From the NCBI GenBank assembly GCA_963842775.1, contig CAWJHQ010000013.1, positions 124,001-188,000 of the forward strand: 64,000 nucleotides of DNA. The letters run 5' to 3'. Source of the DNA: R-RK-3 sp963842775 (GTDB lineage: Bacteria; Pseudomonadota; Alphaproteobacteria; Rhizobiales; Rhodomicrobiaceae). Under the pieces are notes generated by a model. The model saw only the letters and a program-made list of their open reading frames with translations, searched no databases and had not been told where the DNA came from. Shown here piece by piece: positions 29,232 to 39,600 of the stretch. Position 1 is the stretch's first letter, and the number at the start of each line of letters is the position of its first letter. The position numbers were made by a program, and so were the translations under genes.

Positions 29232-31211
29232 ATGAAAGTCGCGGCAGTCTTTTATTGCGTGATGGCGGCGCTGGTCACCGGCTTGATGCCGGTTTCCGAA
29301 GCCAACGCCGAAGGCCGCATCGAGTGGGAGCTCGAAAACCCTTTTCGGCTGTTCCGCAAGCCTGAACATACCCGGCTGCACCGCGAGATCTTTGAAAGCC
29401 TGTCCGTGCTGGAGCGCCAGTTACCCATCCTTGCGGCGGAACGCAAGCTGGCCAAGCGCTTCGGCGGGCGCGGCTGGGCCGACGAGATGTTCAACGATAC
29501 GTGCTACAACCAGAATACCGACCGCTATGATGCATGTGCGGATTACGTGCTCCCCAAGAGCCACCGGATCGTGGCCAATCTCGTAAAATCCGACAGCATT
29601 TGGGACCTGTTTCTACCTGACACCGACGGTGGCACGTGCAATTGGCAGCTCTCAGGGCCACAAGGGGCGGTTATCGCCCGCAAGAGCGCGCCATGCGAGG
29701 CGCAGGTGACATTCGATATTCCCTATCCGGCCGGCGGCCGTCTCACCGTCGCGCGCTCAGGCTCCGCCGCGGCAAAGCCCCTCGACATCAGAATCCGCGA
29801 CATGCTCATTATCAGCATGGGCGACTCTTTCGGTGCAGGAGAAGGTAATCCCGATCATCCCGTAACGCTCAGTGACAGCCGCGCGTTCGATTACGGCCAG
29901 GTGGACATCGCCGCGACCTCGACGAAGGTGAAGCTGGACGGCTATCCGGCACGCAAAGGCGATTGGCAGGCGCTCAACGGCCCTGAGTTCCGGAAGGAAC
30001 GTGCGCGTTGGTGGGACCGCGAATGCCATCGTTCGCTGTATTCGCATCAGCTCCGGGCTGCGCTGCAACTGGCGATCGAAGATCCCAGGCGCGCCATCAC
30101 CTTCATCAGCTATAGCTGTAGCGGCGCGGAAATCGCGGAGGGCATTTTGCTGCGCACGCCGGTGCGCGAATGCACGGCGGGGGAGAATTTCCTCGTATCG
30201 TCGCAGATGTCGGCGATGTCCGAGGCCCTCTGCAAGTCGGTGACGCGCGGGGCGCCCATGCCCGCCGCGATCATCGAGCGGATGCCGGAATTGCGTGGTC
30301 GTGCGGAAAAAGAGCTGCGCATCACGCGGTGCGAGACCTTGCAGGCGGACAATGCGCGGGGCCCCGCGCTGAAACGTCCGGTCGATCTGGTGCTGCTGTC
30401 GGTCGGCGGCAACGATGTCGGCTTTGTGCCTTTGGTTTCCGACAGCATGCTGAGCGAGCAGAGCATCTATCGCACTCTTGGCAGGCACCTGAACACAGTC
30501 TATGGCGTGGACCACGCACGCACGCGGCTTGAATTGGTGAAACGGCGCTTTGAAGGCCTCAGATACTCGCTCGACCTATTTCTTGGCGTCGGTGGCGGAA
30601 CGACCGGAGACCGCAAGGTCATTCTGACCGGCTATCCTAATATGGGCTATGACGGCGACGGGATGAGCGCCTGCAGCGGCACGAAGGGTATGGAAGTTTT
30701 TCCGCCCTTCCAGCTCGATGCCGCCAAAGTCGGCAAGGCCGAGGCCTTTACCAACGAACTCAATCGCAGCCTTGCCTCATTCGCCGGGCGGAACTGGACC
30801 TATGTCGACGGCTTCCGAAGTGATTTCCTGTCGCATGGCCTTTGCGCGACAAGCGGGAACAGTCCTGCGGAGACGCTGGGTTTTCCCCGGCTGAAGGACA
30901 ATAACTGGACCCCCTTCAAGCCGTCGCTCTTTCCAGCCTATGCATCCCGGAAGCGCTGGTTCCGCACGCCGAACGACGCGTTTCTGATCTCCAACATGCA
31001 TGCGGACAACATCTCCAGCTTCGGCTCGAATTGCAGCAATCTGTATACCGGAGCGATCAAGACGCTCGCCCGCCGCTATTGGACGCCGTTTCAGGTGTTT
31101 CTTGCCAGCACTTATGGGGGCGCGTTCCATCCCACCGCCGAGGGACAGGCGCGCATCGCCGACGAGGTCGTCGACGCCGCGCGGACCGCGCTGACGCGCA
31201 CGACGCATTAG
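29232..31211 (+). CDS. Secreted SGNH/GDSL-family hydrolase
   Basis: 659-residue exported protein, much longer than a simple esterase. Signal peptide at residues 1-26 (MKVAAVFYCVMAALVTG... ending SEANA). The nucleophile block GDSFGAGEGNPD has its Ser at residue 199; the oxyanion block is SVGGNDVGF near residue 393; the catalytic His block is GGAFHPTAEGQ near residue 633. All four SGNH elements are in order. The region before residue 190 has no known domain and contains Trp and Cys, possibly for substrate recognition. Start chosen at ATG 29232 so that the signal peptide is N-terminal. Substrate unknown (ester of lipid or polysaccharide possible). Confidence 0.8.
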   Translation: MKVAAVFYCVMAALVTGLMPVSEANAEGRIEWELENPFRLFRKPEHTRLHREIFESLSVLERQLPILAAERKLAKRFGGRGWADEMFNDTCYNQNTDRYDACADYVLPKSHRIVANLVKSDSIWDLFLPDTDGGTCNWQLSGPQGAVIARKSAPCEAQVTFDIPYPAGGRLTVARSGSAAAKPLDIRIRDMLIISMGDSFGAGEGNPDHPVTLSDSRAFDYGQVDIAATSTKVKLDGYPARKGDWQALNGPEFRKERARWWDRECHRSLYSHQLRAALQLAIEDPRRAITFISYSCSGAEIAEGILLRTPVRECTAGENFLVSSQMSAMSEALCKSVTRGAPMPAAIIERMPELRGRAEKELRITRCETLQADNARGPALKRPVDLVLLSVGGNDVGFVPLVSDSMLSEQSIYRTLGRHLNTVYGVDHARTRLELVKRRFEGLRYSLDLFLGVGGGTTGDRKVILTGYPNMGYDGDGMSACSGTKGMEVFPPFQLDAAKVGKAEAFTNELNRSLASFAGRNWTYVDGFRSDFLSHGLCATSGNSPAETLGFPRLKDNNWTPFKPSLFPAYASRKRWFRTPNDAFLISNMHADNISSFGSNCSNLYTGAIKTLARRYWTPFQVFLASTYGGAFHPTAEGQARIADEVVDAARTALTRTTH

Positions 31212-31258
31212 GCACGTATGGCCGCTTGATCCTTCCGGCCATGGGATATCAAGGCGGA

Positions 31259-31972
31259 ATGAACGATAGTCCTCAAAACCAGCGTGTCGCCCTTGTCACC
31301 GGCGCCTCACGCGGCATTGGCCGGGCGGCAGCCATTGCGCTCGCCGGACAAGGCTTGCACGTCATTCTGTCGGCACGCACGGCAGGCGCGCTGGAAGAAG
31401 TGGACGATGAAATTCGTAGCAGCGGCGGCACCGCATCGATCCTGAAGCTCAATCTGTCGCATGGCGACAAGATCGACGCGCTCGGCCCCACTCTTTATGA
31501 GCGCTGGCAGAGGCTGGATGTGCTCGTAGCGGCGGGCGGCATTTTAGGCCGGCTCTCACCGCTCAGTCACATGCCGACCGAGGAGTGGGAGCAAGTGCTC
31601 CGCATCAATCTGACAGCGAATTGGCGGCTGATCAGGACGCTCGACCCGCTGTTGCGCCGGTCCGAGGCCGGCCGCGCCGTTTTCGTCACCTCGCGCGCCG
31701 CCCGTAAGATCCGCGCCTATTGGGGGCCTTACGCCGCATCGAAAGCCGCGCTCGAAGCGCTCGTGAAAACCTACGCCGCCGAGGTCGAAACGACGCCGCT
31801 CAAGGTCAACCTGCTCGATCCCGGCCCGACCCGCACCGCCATGCGCGCCGAAGCCTATCCCGGCGAGGATCGCAGCAAACTGAAGCCGCCGCAGGCCCTC
31901 GCGCCGCTCATTTTGAACCTGACGTCCTCGGATTGCGACACAAATGGCGCAGTGATTACGGCTGACGATTGA
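31259..31972 (+). CDS. Short-chain dehydrogenase/reductase
   Basis: 237-residue SDR. Cofactor motif TGASRGIG at residues 14-21; the usual NNAG is replaced by VAAGGIL (AAGG). Catalytic YAASKAALE is present with an upstream Ser (FVTSRAA). The C-terminus ends ITADD rather than the FabG VDGG motif. The start at 31259 has an AAGGCGG ribosome-binding site. An NAD(P)-dependent oxidoreductase of unknown substrate; it is not coupled to the SGNH gene by overlap but follows it by 47 bp. Confidence 0.87.
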   Translation: MNDSPQNQRVALVTGASRGIGRAAAIALAGQGLHVILSARTAGALEEVDDEIRSSGGTASILKLNLSHGDKIDALGPTLYERWQRLDVLVAAGGILGRLSPLSHMPTEEWEQVLRINLTANWRLIRTLDPLLRRSEAGRAVFVTSRAARKIRAYWGPYAASKAALEALVKTYAAEVETTPLKVNLLDPGPTRTAMRAEAYPGEDRSKLKPPQALAPLILNLTSSDCDTNGAVITADD

Positions 31973-32088
31973 ACTGGCGCCTGAACTGGGCACGGCTCCT
32001 GCGCGGCAAGTGTCGGAGCGTGCGCCGCGGAGAGAGGCCTTAGCGTGTCGCCCAAGCGCGTTAAGATTGGGAATGGGGGCCCAGCAAC

Positions 32089-33066
32089 ATGTTCTTTCAG
32101 AATGCCTATGAGGGGCGGAATCGATGGTGGCGATGGCTGCTCACCATCTTTATCACCTTGCTGCTGTGGATGGCTGGGCACATTCCGCTGATCATATTTG
32201 CGAACCGTGAGACAGCGCGGCTCGGCATAAGCGACCTGGATATCGACCAGCTTGTTCTTCACCCTGATCTGGACCGAAATCTATTTCTCCTTTTGGCGCT
32301 GGTCCCGTTCGTTCTCGGTTTCCTCACACTGCGGTTCCTCATAATCCGGCTGCATAAGAAGTCACTACGCAGCGTGATGACCGGCCGCGCACGCTTCGAT
32401 TGGGGACGCGCCTCGCTGGGATTTGCCGTGTGGTTCCTGCTCGTCGGAGTTGCCGCCTTCGCGGTTTTACCCGCCGGTTCCTATACTTATCAGTTCAATC
32501 CATCAGTCTTTTGGCCGCTGCTGGCCATCGGCCTCTTGCTGATACCAATTCAAACGACGTTGGAGGAACTGTTCTTTCGCGGATATCTCATGCAAGGTAT
32601 TTCGCTGCTGATCAAGAACAAACTTGCGCCCCTCATTCTTGTAACATTGATGTTTACGTTCATGCACATCTCAAATCCCGAGTTCAACACGGATTACACC
32701 AAGGGATTTCTGGGGTATTTCTTGGTAAGTGTGCTTCTCGGTATCGCCGCCGTGTTGGATGATGGGCTTGAAGTGCCTTGCGGTATACATGCCGCGAATA
32801 ATGTGTTTGCGGCTGTTGTCTTCAGCACCAAGGGCGGGAGCTTTGTAACGGATTCAATTTTCGTAACAACGCTAAGTGAGATGATGAAGTTTTCACCTTA
32901 TGCGGACATAGCCATTTGTGTCGCCGGGTTCCTGATTTTCTACTATCTATTAGGATGGCGCTTCTCGACTTTGCTTGAGCCAACTGTGCCGTTGGCGCAT
33001 CCGGATGAGATCGGACCAAAGGAGTGCGAAGATCCCGAAGTGGGGGCGGTCACAGCCGAGCGCTGA
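32089..33066 (+). CDS. CPBP-family intramembrane metalloprotease
   Basis: 325-residue polytopic membrane protein with seven or eight hydrophobic segments. The CPBP/Abi (Rce1-like) motifs are in order: EELFFRGYL (about residues 163-171), FTFMHISNP (H about 189) and GIHAANNVF (H about 230), forming the glutamate/His metal site inside the membrane. Related proteins act in prenyl-protein processing or bacteriocin immunity, but the substrate here cannot be told. Codon use is visibly more A/T-rich than in neighbouring genes. Preceded by a short intergenic gap of 116 bp. Confidence 0.85.
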   Translation: MFFQNAYEGRNRWWRWLLTIFITLLLWMAGHIPLIIFANRETARLGISDLDIDQLVLHPDLDRNLFLLLALVPFVLGFLTLRFLIIRLHKKSLRSVMTGRARFDWGRASLGFAVWFLLVGVAAFAVLPAGSYTYQFNPSVFWPLLAIGLLLIPIQTTLEELFFRGYLMQGISLLIKNKLAPLILVTLMFTFMHISNPEFNTDYTKGFLGYFLVSVLLGIAAVLDDGLEVPCGIHAANNVFAAVVFSTKGGSFVTDSIFVTTLSEMMKFSPYADIAICVAGFLIFYYLLGWRFSTLLEPTVPLAHPDEIGPKECEDPEVGAVTAER

Positions 33067-33115
33067 GGCTGGGAAGTTTGGACTCCGCAAGCGCCGCAAG
33101 TTGCGCGGGGCGTGA

Positions 33116-33915
33116 TCAACCCGGCAGCTCGAACCGCATCCCGTCATAAGCGGGCTCGACTGCCTCCGGCAGTTCGCGGCGCATTGTTTCGTAGTCCAGA
33201 TCCATATGCATATGGGTGAGGATGGCGCGCTTCGGCCGCACCCGCTCGATCCAGGCGAGCGCCTCCTCGACCGAGAAGTGGCTGGGATGGCGCGTGTAGC
33301 GGAGCGCATCGACGATCCAGATATCGAGATCGGCGAGGTATGGCAGGCTCGCCTCCGGCAGATCATGCAAATCGCTGGAGTAGGCGAGCGCGCCGAAACG
33401 AAATCCCAAAGAGTCGATATCCCCGTGACGCTGAAGAAACGGCATCGCCTCGATCGCGCCGCCGGGGCCTTCAACGACGATGGCTTCGCCAGGATGGATG
33501 ACATGCGCCTTCACGATCGGCGGATAGGTGCTCCCTGCGGCGTTACGAAACAATAGTCGAAGCGCCGCTGCAGGATCGCGCTGGTCACACCATCGAAATA
33601 AAGATCGATGCGGCGGCGGCCGCGATAGGCCAGAATGCGCAGATCGTCGATGCCATGCGTATGATCGGCATGGTCATGCGTATAGAGCACGCCGTCGAGC
33701 CATTCGAGGCCGACTTCAAGGATCTGCTCGCGCAGATCCGGGCCGGTATCGACCAGCACCGCCGTTCGTTTTTCGCCGGCGAAACGCTCCACCAGCATGG
33801 CGCAGCGGCGGCGCCGGTTGCGCGGATTGGCGGGATCGCAAACGCCCCAATTGCCATCGATCCGCGGCACGCCCGGTGACGAGCCGCAGCCCAGAATTGT
33901 GAAACGCAGCGTCAT
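33116..33915 (-). CDS. MBL-fold metal-dependent hydrolase, one frame break
   Basis: Metallo-beta-lactamase-fold hydrolase of the PhnP / cyclic-phosphodiesterase-like group. It starts MTLRFTILGCGSSPGVPRIDGNWG and has the zinc motif THDHADHTHGIDDL and a later THMHMDLDYE histidine pair. The frame breaks near 33534-33536, where adding one base after GGG joins VTPQG to STYPPIVKAHV; the restored gene has 267 codons. It begins inside the tatD stop (ATGA) and ends the metG-tatD run, a conserved rhizobial order. The in vivo substrate is not known. Confidence 0.85.
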
Positions 33916-34720
33916 GCGGCCGAACGGGCGCGCGTGGCGACGAGGCCATTCGCCTTGGCGAACAGGCGAAAGAAGTTTTCGGTCGTGACCTCGGGCGATT
34001 TCGGCCTCGCTCACGCCCTTGACCTTGGCCAGCACGCTCGCCGTATGGCGGACAAAGGCGGGTTCGTTGCGTTTGCCGCGCATCGGCATCGGCGCGAGAT
34101 AGGGCGCATCGGTCTCGACGAGCAGCCGCTCGAGCGGCACGCCCGCCGCGACAGCGCGCAACTCCTCCGATTTGTTGAATGTCAACACGCCCGGAGAAGG
34201 ACACGTAAAGCCCAAGTTCGACGCCCCGCCGCGCCAGCGCCTCGCCGCCCGTATAGCAATGCAGCACCGCGCCGAACGGCCCCTTCGCCATCTCCTCTTC
34301 GAGAATCCGGCCCGTGTGCTCATCGGCATCGCGGCTGTGAATGACGAGCGGCAGTCCGGTAACGCGCGCCGCCTCGATATGCAGGCGGAAGCCGTGCTCC
34401 TGGTCGGGAATGGGACTTTTCTCGTAGAAATAATCGAGCCCCGCCTCACCGATCGCCACCACCTTGGCGTACGCGGCGCGTTCGACGATCTCCTCCAGCC
34501 GAATGTCGCGCTCCTCCGCCGCATAATGCGGATGCGTGCCGACCGAACAGCACACATTGGGAAAGCGTTCTGCAACCGCCTGAATCCGCGCGAACTGACG
34601 CACGCGCGTCGAGATGGTCAGCATCGCGCCAATGCCAGCCGCTTCCGCCCGCGCAACGATCTGATCGAGCTCGCTCTCGAAATCGGGAAAATCCAGATGG
34701 CAATGGCTGTCGACAAGCAT
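33912..34720 (-). CDS. tatD: TatD-family deoxyribonuclease, two frame breaks
   Basis: TatD-type metal-dependent DNase with an amidohydrolase-like barrel. It begins MLVDSHCHLDFPDFE and has SVGTHPHYA, IGEAGLDYFYEKS and VIHSRDADEH metal-ligand motifs. The frame breaks at the CCC run 34190-34192 and at the GGG run 33993-33995. Removing one base at each restores LYVSFSGVLTFNKSEELR, LLVETDAPYLAP and the ENFFRLF end, giving 268 residues and a stop overlapping the next gene (ATGA). 13 bp after the reconstructed metG stop. Likely role in DNA repair or RNA 3' processing. Confidence 0.88.
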
Positions 34721-34733
34721 ACGGGAACTCACA

Positions 34734-36306
34734 TCACTCAGCGGCGGTCGTCTCCGGCTCAATATAGCGCGGGAACACCGCTTGCAAAGTGCCCGAGCGC
34801 CGCGCCGGGCTGCAAACGCCCGGCAGCACCGAGCCGGGTGAAATCCTGCGCGCCGCTCAAGCCGAGTTGATCGAGCAGCTTTTGCGCCGCCGCCGGCATG
34901 GTCGGCTGCACCAGAATGGCGATCTGCCGCACCACTTCCGCCGCGACGTAAAGCACCGTGCCCATGCGCGCGGGATCGGTCTTTTTCAGCGCCCATGGCT
35001 GTTCGGCCGCGAAATAGCGGTCGGCATCGCCAACCACCTGCCAGATCGCCTCCAGCATCCGGTTGAGTGCCTGCCGCTCCATCGCCTCGCGCGCCGCATC
35101 GATCATGCCATCAGCCGCAGCCAGCAAGATCTTGTCGGCATCCGTGAAAACACCCGGCTCCGGAATGCGCCCGTCGCAATTCTTGGCGATCATCGACAGC
35201 GAGCGCATCGCCAGATTGCCGAGGCCGTTCGGCAGATCCGCCGTGGTGCGGTTGACGATCGCCTCGTGGCTATAGCTGCCATCCTGCCCGAACGGCACCT
35301 CGCGCAGGAAGAAATGGCGCATCTGGTCGACGCCATAGCGCTCGGCCATCTCGAACGGATCGACGACATTGCCGGTCGACTTCGACATTTTCTCGCCGCG
35401 GACATTGAGGAAGCCGTGCGAATAAATCCGCTTCGGTATCGGCAGGCCCGCCGACATCAGGAAAGCAGGCCAATAGACCGCATGGAAACGTGTAATGTCC
35501 TTGCCGATCATGTGGATGTCGGCGGGCCAATATTGCTGAAACTTGGCCGACTTCTCATCCGGGAAGCCAACACCGGTGATGTAGTTGGTCAGCGCATCGA
35601 CCCAGACATAGATGATATGGCCGGGAGCGTCCGGCACCGGAATCCCCCAATCGAGCGTGGTGCGCGATACGGACAGATCCTTCAGCCCACCCTTCACAAA
35701 GCTGACGATCTCGTTGCGGCGCTCGGGCGGCAGGATGAAATCGGGATTATCCTCGTAGTGGCGGAGCAACCTGTTCTCATAGTCCGACAGGCGGAAGAAA
35801 TAAGTCTCCTCCTCGGTCCACTCGACGGGCGTGCCTTGCGGGCCGACGCGCACGCCATCCTCGCGCAGCGACGTCTCGTCCTCAGCGTAATAGGCCTCGT
35901 CCCGCACCGAGTACCAGCCCGCATAGGCGTCGAGATAGATGTCGCCCTGGTTTTGCATGCGGTGCCAGATTTCGGCGACAGCCGCATGATGGCGAGGCTC
36001 CGTGGTGCGGATGAAATCGTCGTACGAGATGTTCAGCGCCTCGGCCATGGCACGGAAGCGCTGGGTGTTCCGCTCGCCGAGTTCGGCAGGGGTGATGCCC
36101 TCCTTCATGGCGGTCTGCTTCATCTTCAGCCCGTGCTCGTCCACGCCGGTCAGGAAGAAAACGTCATAGCCGTCCAGACGCTTGAAGCGGGCGATGACAT
36201 CCGTCGCGATCAATTCATAGGCGTGGCCGATATGCGGGTCGCCATTCGGGTAGGAAATGGCAGTGGTGATATAAAAGGACGGTTTTTCCGTCATGGCTGT
36301 CGGCAT
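34734..36306 (-). CDS. metG: Methionyl-tRNA synthetase, one frame break near the C-terminus
   Basis: Class I aminoacyl-tRNA synthetase charging tRNA-Met. HIGH-type motif in NGDPHIGHAYEL near residues 22-26 and KMSKSTGN near residue 308, the usual positions. About 523 residues, the alphaproteobacterial short form without a C-terminal dimer domain. As sequenced it stops early at 34759; removing one base from the CCC run at 34792-34794 gives the expected end QAVFPRYIEPETTAAE and a stop at 34734. An essential gene, so a sequencing error is the simplest reading. Start at 36306 (MPTAMTEKPS) or 36294 (MTEKPS). Confidence 0.95.
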
Positions 36307-36329
36307 CCGCTGTTAGGGTGTCGCGAGCC

Positions 36330-36420
36330 GAGCGTCTTCTCGTTTCGCGCGATTTTACGGGAAATCCGGTCTCCATCCCCAGCCTTCGCGAGGACAGGCT
36401 TATTCCCGATCGCGCTCTAG
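36330..36420. repeat. Dispersed repeat ending GATCGCGCTCTAG, overlapping the holB stop
   Basis: The stretch shares CGGGAAATCCGG-like core and the GATCGCGCTCTAG end (36408-36420) with the element at 57739-57849. The CTAG boundary, read on the minus strand, provides the TAG stop of holB (36417-36419). Confidence 0.7.
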
Positions 36421-37559
36421 GAGCGAGCGCCCTTTCGGCTGAGGCTTTCGAGCTTTTCGAACACCGTCAATGTCAGGGCCGCTTTATCGAGGTTGAGCCG
36501 CTCGGCTTCGCCGCGTGCATCGCGAATTGTTTCCCACAGCTCGGCCCAATCCGCAAGGCTGTCTGGGGCGACAATCGCCGGGAAACGGCGGAGCTGGGGA
36601 AACTCCTGACAAGCGCTATGTCCCGCCGCCCGGGCGCGCAGCACCGCGGCAATGGCTTCTTCCAGCAGATCGAAGGCAACAGCGTGAGCCTGGGCGTCGC
36701 GCGCGCCCGTCAGGGCGATGAGCTTGTGCAACGCCGCGCGATCGAGGCGCGGCAGGCTTTCCAGCAAGGTGACCACGGCCTCGAAGAGGGCGAGACCGCC
36801 GCCATCCAAAAGCTGAAGCACCCGGCGCGGACTGCCCCTGCCGATGGTAATGAGCGTTGCGAGCTGGGTGTCTGCCGGGGGATCGCGGTCGGAACCGCGA
36901 CATGCGGCCAGCACGGCTTCGCGGAGCGCCTGATCGGCGAGCGGCTCGAAGCGGATCGTCCTGCAGCGCGAACGGATCGTCGGCAGAAGGCGTCCGGGCG
37001 ATGATGAGATGAGGAAGAATACGGTGCGCGCCGGCGGCTCCTCCAGCGATTTCAGCAGCGCGTTGGCGGAATTGGGATTGAGATCGTCGGCGCTGTCAAC
37101 AATCACGACGCGCCAGGGTGTTACCGCGGTGCGCTGGAGAAAGTGGCGCAATTGCCTGATATCGTCGATGGCAATGCTTTGGCGGGATTTCTTGCCCGAT
37201 GCGTCCCAGCCCCGCTTGATCGTCAACAGACCGGGATGGGAACGATTGGCGACCTGCCGGGCGGCGCGGGAGCCTTCCGCGATATCGAGCGAGCCAATGC
37301 TCGACGGCAGCTCGTGATTCTCTTGCGCGAGCAGATACCGGGCGGCACGATAGGCAAAAGCGGCCTTGCCGATACCCTGCTCGCCGGTCATCAGCCAGGC
37401 ATGATGCAGCCGGCCCGATCCAATCGCCCCGGCGATGACAGCCTCGGCTGCCTCATGGCCCAGAACCTGAAAAGTCTCGCGCGGATGCGGCCAGCCTTCC
37501 AGCCGGTCGGCCTCGGGCGGCGCTTCGGATTCCGGCTCGATGGTGCGCTGCCTTGCCAT
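36417..37559 (-). CDS. holB: DNA polymerase III delta-prime subunit
   Basis: Clamp-loader subunit. 380 residues with the start at 37559 (MARQRTIEPE). The P-loop-like segment GEQGIGKAAFAYRAA and the clamp-loader SLEEPPARTVFFLISSS (sensor) and SRCRTIRFEPL motifs are typical of delta-prime. An N-terminal acidic extension of about 25 residues is common in alphaproteobacteria. It follows tmk by 7 bp and precedes metG. Its TAG stop falls within a repeat element. The frame is intact. Confidence 0.92.
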   Translation of the reverse strand: MARQRTIEPESEAPPEADRLEGWPHPRETFQVLGHEAAEAVIAGAIGSGRLHHAWLMTGEQGIGKAAFAYRAARYLLAQENHELPSSIGSLDIAEGSRAARQVANRSHPGLLTIKRGWDASGKKSRQSIAIDDIRQLRHFLQRTAVTPWRVVIVDSADDLNPNSANALLKSLEEPPARTVFFLISSSPGRLLPTIRSRCRTIRFEPLADQALREAVLAACRGSDRDPPADTQLATLITIGRGSPRRVLQLLDGGGLALFEAVVTLLESLPRLDRAALHKLIALTGARDAQAHAVAFDLLEEAIAAVLRARAAGHSACQEFPQLRRFPAIVAPDSLADWAELWETIRDARGEAERLNLDKAALTLTVFEKLESLSRKGARS

Positions 37560-37566
37560 CGCGGCT

Positions 37567-38211
37567 TCAGACGATCTGCAAACGTTGAGAGGCCACCGAC
37601 CAGATGTCTTCAGCGACCTTATCGGCCGGGCGGCTCGCATCGATGACGGCGCAGCGCCACGGTTCCGCTTCGGCGATCTCAAGAAACTCCTGCCGCAGAT
37701 TCTGGTGGAAAATAAGCGACATGGCTTCGAAGCGATCCTTTTCTTGCCCGTCCGCATTGGCGCGGGCGGTAACGCGTTTCAGTCCCTCTTCCGGTGGGAG
37801 ATCGAGAATCAGAGTCAAATCCGGCTTCGTGGCGCCGACGACGATGCGCTCCAGCGCATTCATCGCGGCAATCGATACGCCGCCCGCTGCCCCCTGATAG
37901 GCGCGAGTGGAATCGTAGAAGCGGTCGCAGAGCACCCATGTACCACGCGCCAGCGCCGGACGGATGGTGAGTTCGAGATGGGAATCGCGCGCGACGTAGA
38001 AGAGCAGCGCCTCGCCCATCGGTCCGAAGCGCTTAGCCTTGCCCGACAGCAGCACGGCCCGGATGGCTTCGGCGCGCGGCGATCCGCCTGGCTCACGCGT
38101 GAGCAGCGCCTGCACGCCCATCGCGGCGAGATTCCTGCGCAGCAGTTCGGCCTGGGTGCTCTTGCCCGCGCCCTCGCCGCCCTCAAAGGTGATGAACTTG
38201 CCTTCTGCCAC
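37567..38211 (-). CDS. tmk: Thymidylate kinase
   Basis: Phosphorylates dTMP to dTDP for DNA synthesis. 214 residues, normal for the family. P-loop FEGGEGAGKSTQAE (residues 9-22), the DRFYDSTRAYQG substrate motif and a lid region with RANADGQEKDRFEA. Lies between dacC and holB as in many Rhizobiales. Intact. Confidence 0.95.
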   Translation of the reverse strand: MAEGKFITFEGGEGAGKSTQAELLRRNLAAMGVQALLTREPGGSPRAEAIRAVLLSGKAKRFGPMGEALLFYVARDSHLELTIRPALARGTWVLCDRFYDSTRAYQGAAGGVSIAAMNALERIVVGATKPDLTLILDLPPEEGLKRVTARANADGQEKDRFEAMSLIFHQNLRQEFLEIAEAEPWRCAVIDASRPADKVAEDIWSVASQRLQIV

Positions 38212-38286
38212 GCTTTGTCTCTCCTGTGCGCCCGCTAGGGTGGGCTGCCTCAGGACATAGACCCGCGCCGGTTCGGCTTCAAGCGG

Positions 38287-39478
38287 TCAGTCGTCCTGGT
38301 GGCCGTGGCGATGGATCAGCCAGCCGAACGCCAAGCTCAAGGCCGAAATCAAATCCCTGCCGGATAATACCCGCCCCTTCAATCAATTCGGCAGCGAAGA
38401 GCGGAGCCGAGCTGGTAATCCCATTGTCGGAGGTGACGCGCAATTCACCGATGCGGACGCCCTCCTTCACCGGCGCGATCACCGGGCCGAGATAGACGAT
38501 TTCGCCGCGCAATTTCCGCTGCTTGATATTCTTGGGCAGCAGCATGCGCACTCCACCATCGCCGCGCAATTTAACATAACGTTGCTGCCCGCCCCATACC
38601 AACGCTTCGCCGACGATCTCATCCGCGTTAAACAGCGCGAACTTCTCGAAATTGCGGAAACCCCAATTGAGCATGCGGACCGCATCGTCCTTTCGGCCGC
38701 TCTGGCTCTTGACGCCATTCTGCACGACGACAAGGCGTCTGCCGTCCGCAACCGCTGATCCAACGATGCCGAAGCCGGACTCAGCGGTAAAGCCTGTCTT
38801 CAGTCCGTCCGCACCGATATTGGCGTAGATCAGCGGATTACGATTATAGAAAACATGCTTGCGGTAGCGGAATTCTTTTTGCTGGAAATAGGGGTAATAT
38901 TTTGGATATTTTGTGATGACATGAACCGCCAACTTCGCCAATTCTCTGGCAGTCATGAGTTGTTTTGGATGCGGCAGGCCGGTGGAATTGGCAAAGGTCG
39001 ATTTCGTGATGCCGATGCGACGCGCATGGTCGGTCATCATCTGAGCAAATGCCTCTTCCGACCCCGCCAATCCTTCGGCCAATATGATGCAGGCGTCGTT
39101 GCCCGACTGCACAATGATGCCCTGCAGGAGGTCCTCGACGGTCACGCGCGTATTGAGCGGCGCAAACATCGCCGACGTTCCTGAGGGTGCGCCGCCGGTC
39201 CGCCAGGCGTTTTCGCTCACCGGGAAGTCGGTCTGCAGCGTGATCTTGCCCTCATCCAGCGCCTCGAACACCACGGCGAGCGTCATGAGTTTGCTCATGC
39301 TCGCCGGCTGCATCAACTCGTCGGCCTTTTTCTCGAACAGGACGGTCTGGGTATCCGCATCGAGAAGGAAAGCATAGTCCGCCTCGGTCTCGATCTGCGC
39401 GCGCACTTGCGCCGAAAACAGGCAAAGTGAGATGAGCAGGAACCAAGCTGAGCAAAGATGGCGGAGCGTCAGAATCAT
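38287..39478 (-). CDS. dacC: D-alanyl-D-alanine carboxypeptidase (PBP5/6-like), one frame break near the C-terminus
   Basis: Low-molecular-mass penicillin-binding protein trimming peptidoglycan pentapeptides. Signal peptide to about residue 27. Catalytic SxxK is SMSK (PASMSKLM), the SxN element is VQSGNDAC and the KTG element is GLKTGFTAESG. A C-terminal beta domain follows. The uncorrected frame ends at 38279 with an odd Pro/Arg tail; removing one base near 38339-38340 gives the usual amphipathic end (LAFGWLIHRHGHQDD) that anchors the enzyme to the membrane, with 396 residues. In a run with rlpA upstream and tmk downstream. Confidence 0.9.
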
Positions 39479-39600
39479 GAAAGGTCAACGATAAGGTGAT
39501 TTTTCAACGGAATCGGAGCCTGGGCACTATTAGCCGCCAAGGCGCAAAAATCAATGCCGCAGACCGGGCGCGGCATTCACTGTCCCGATATCGTCTGCGC

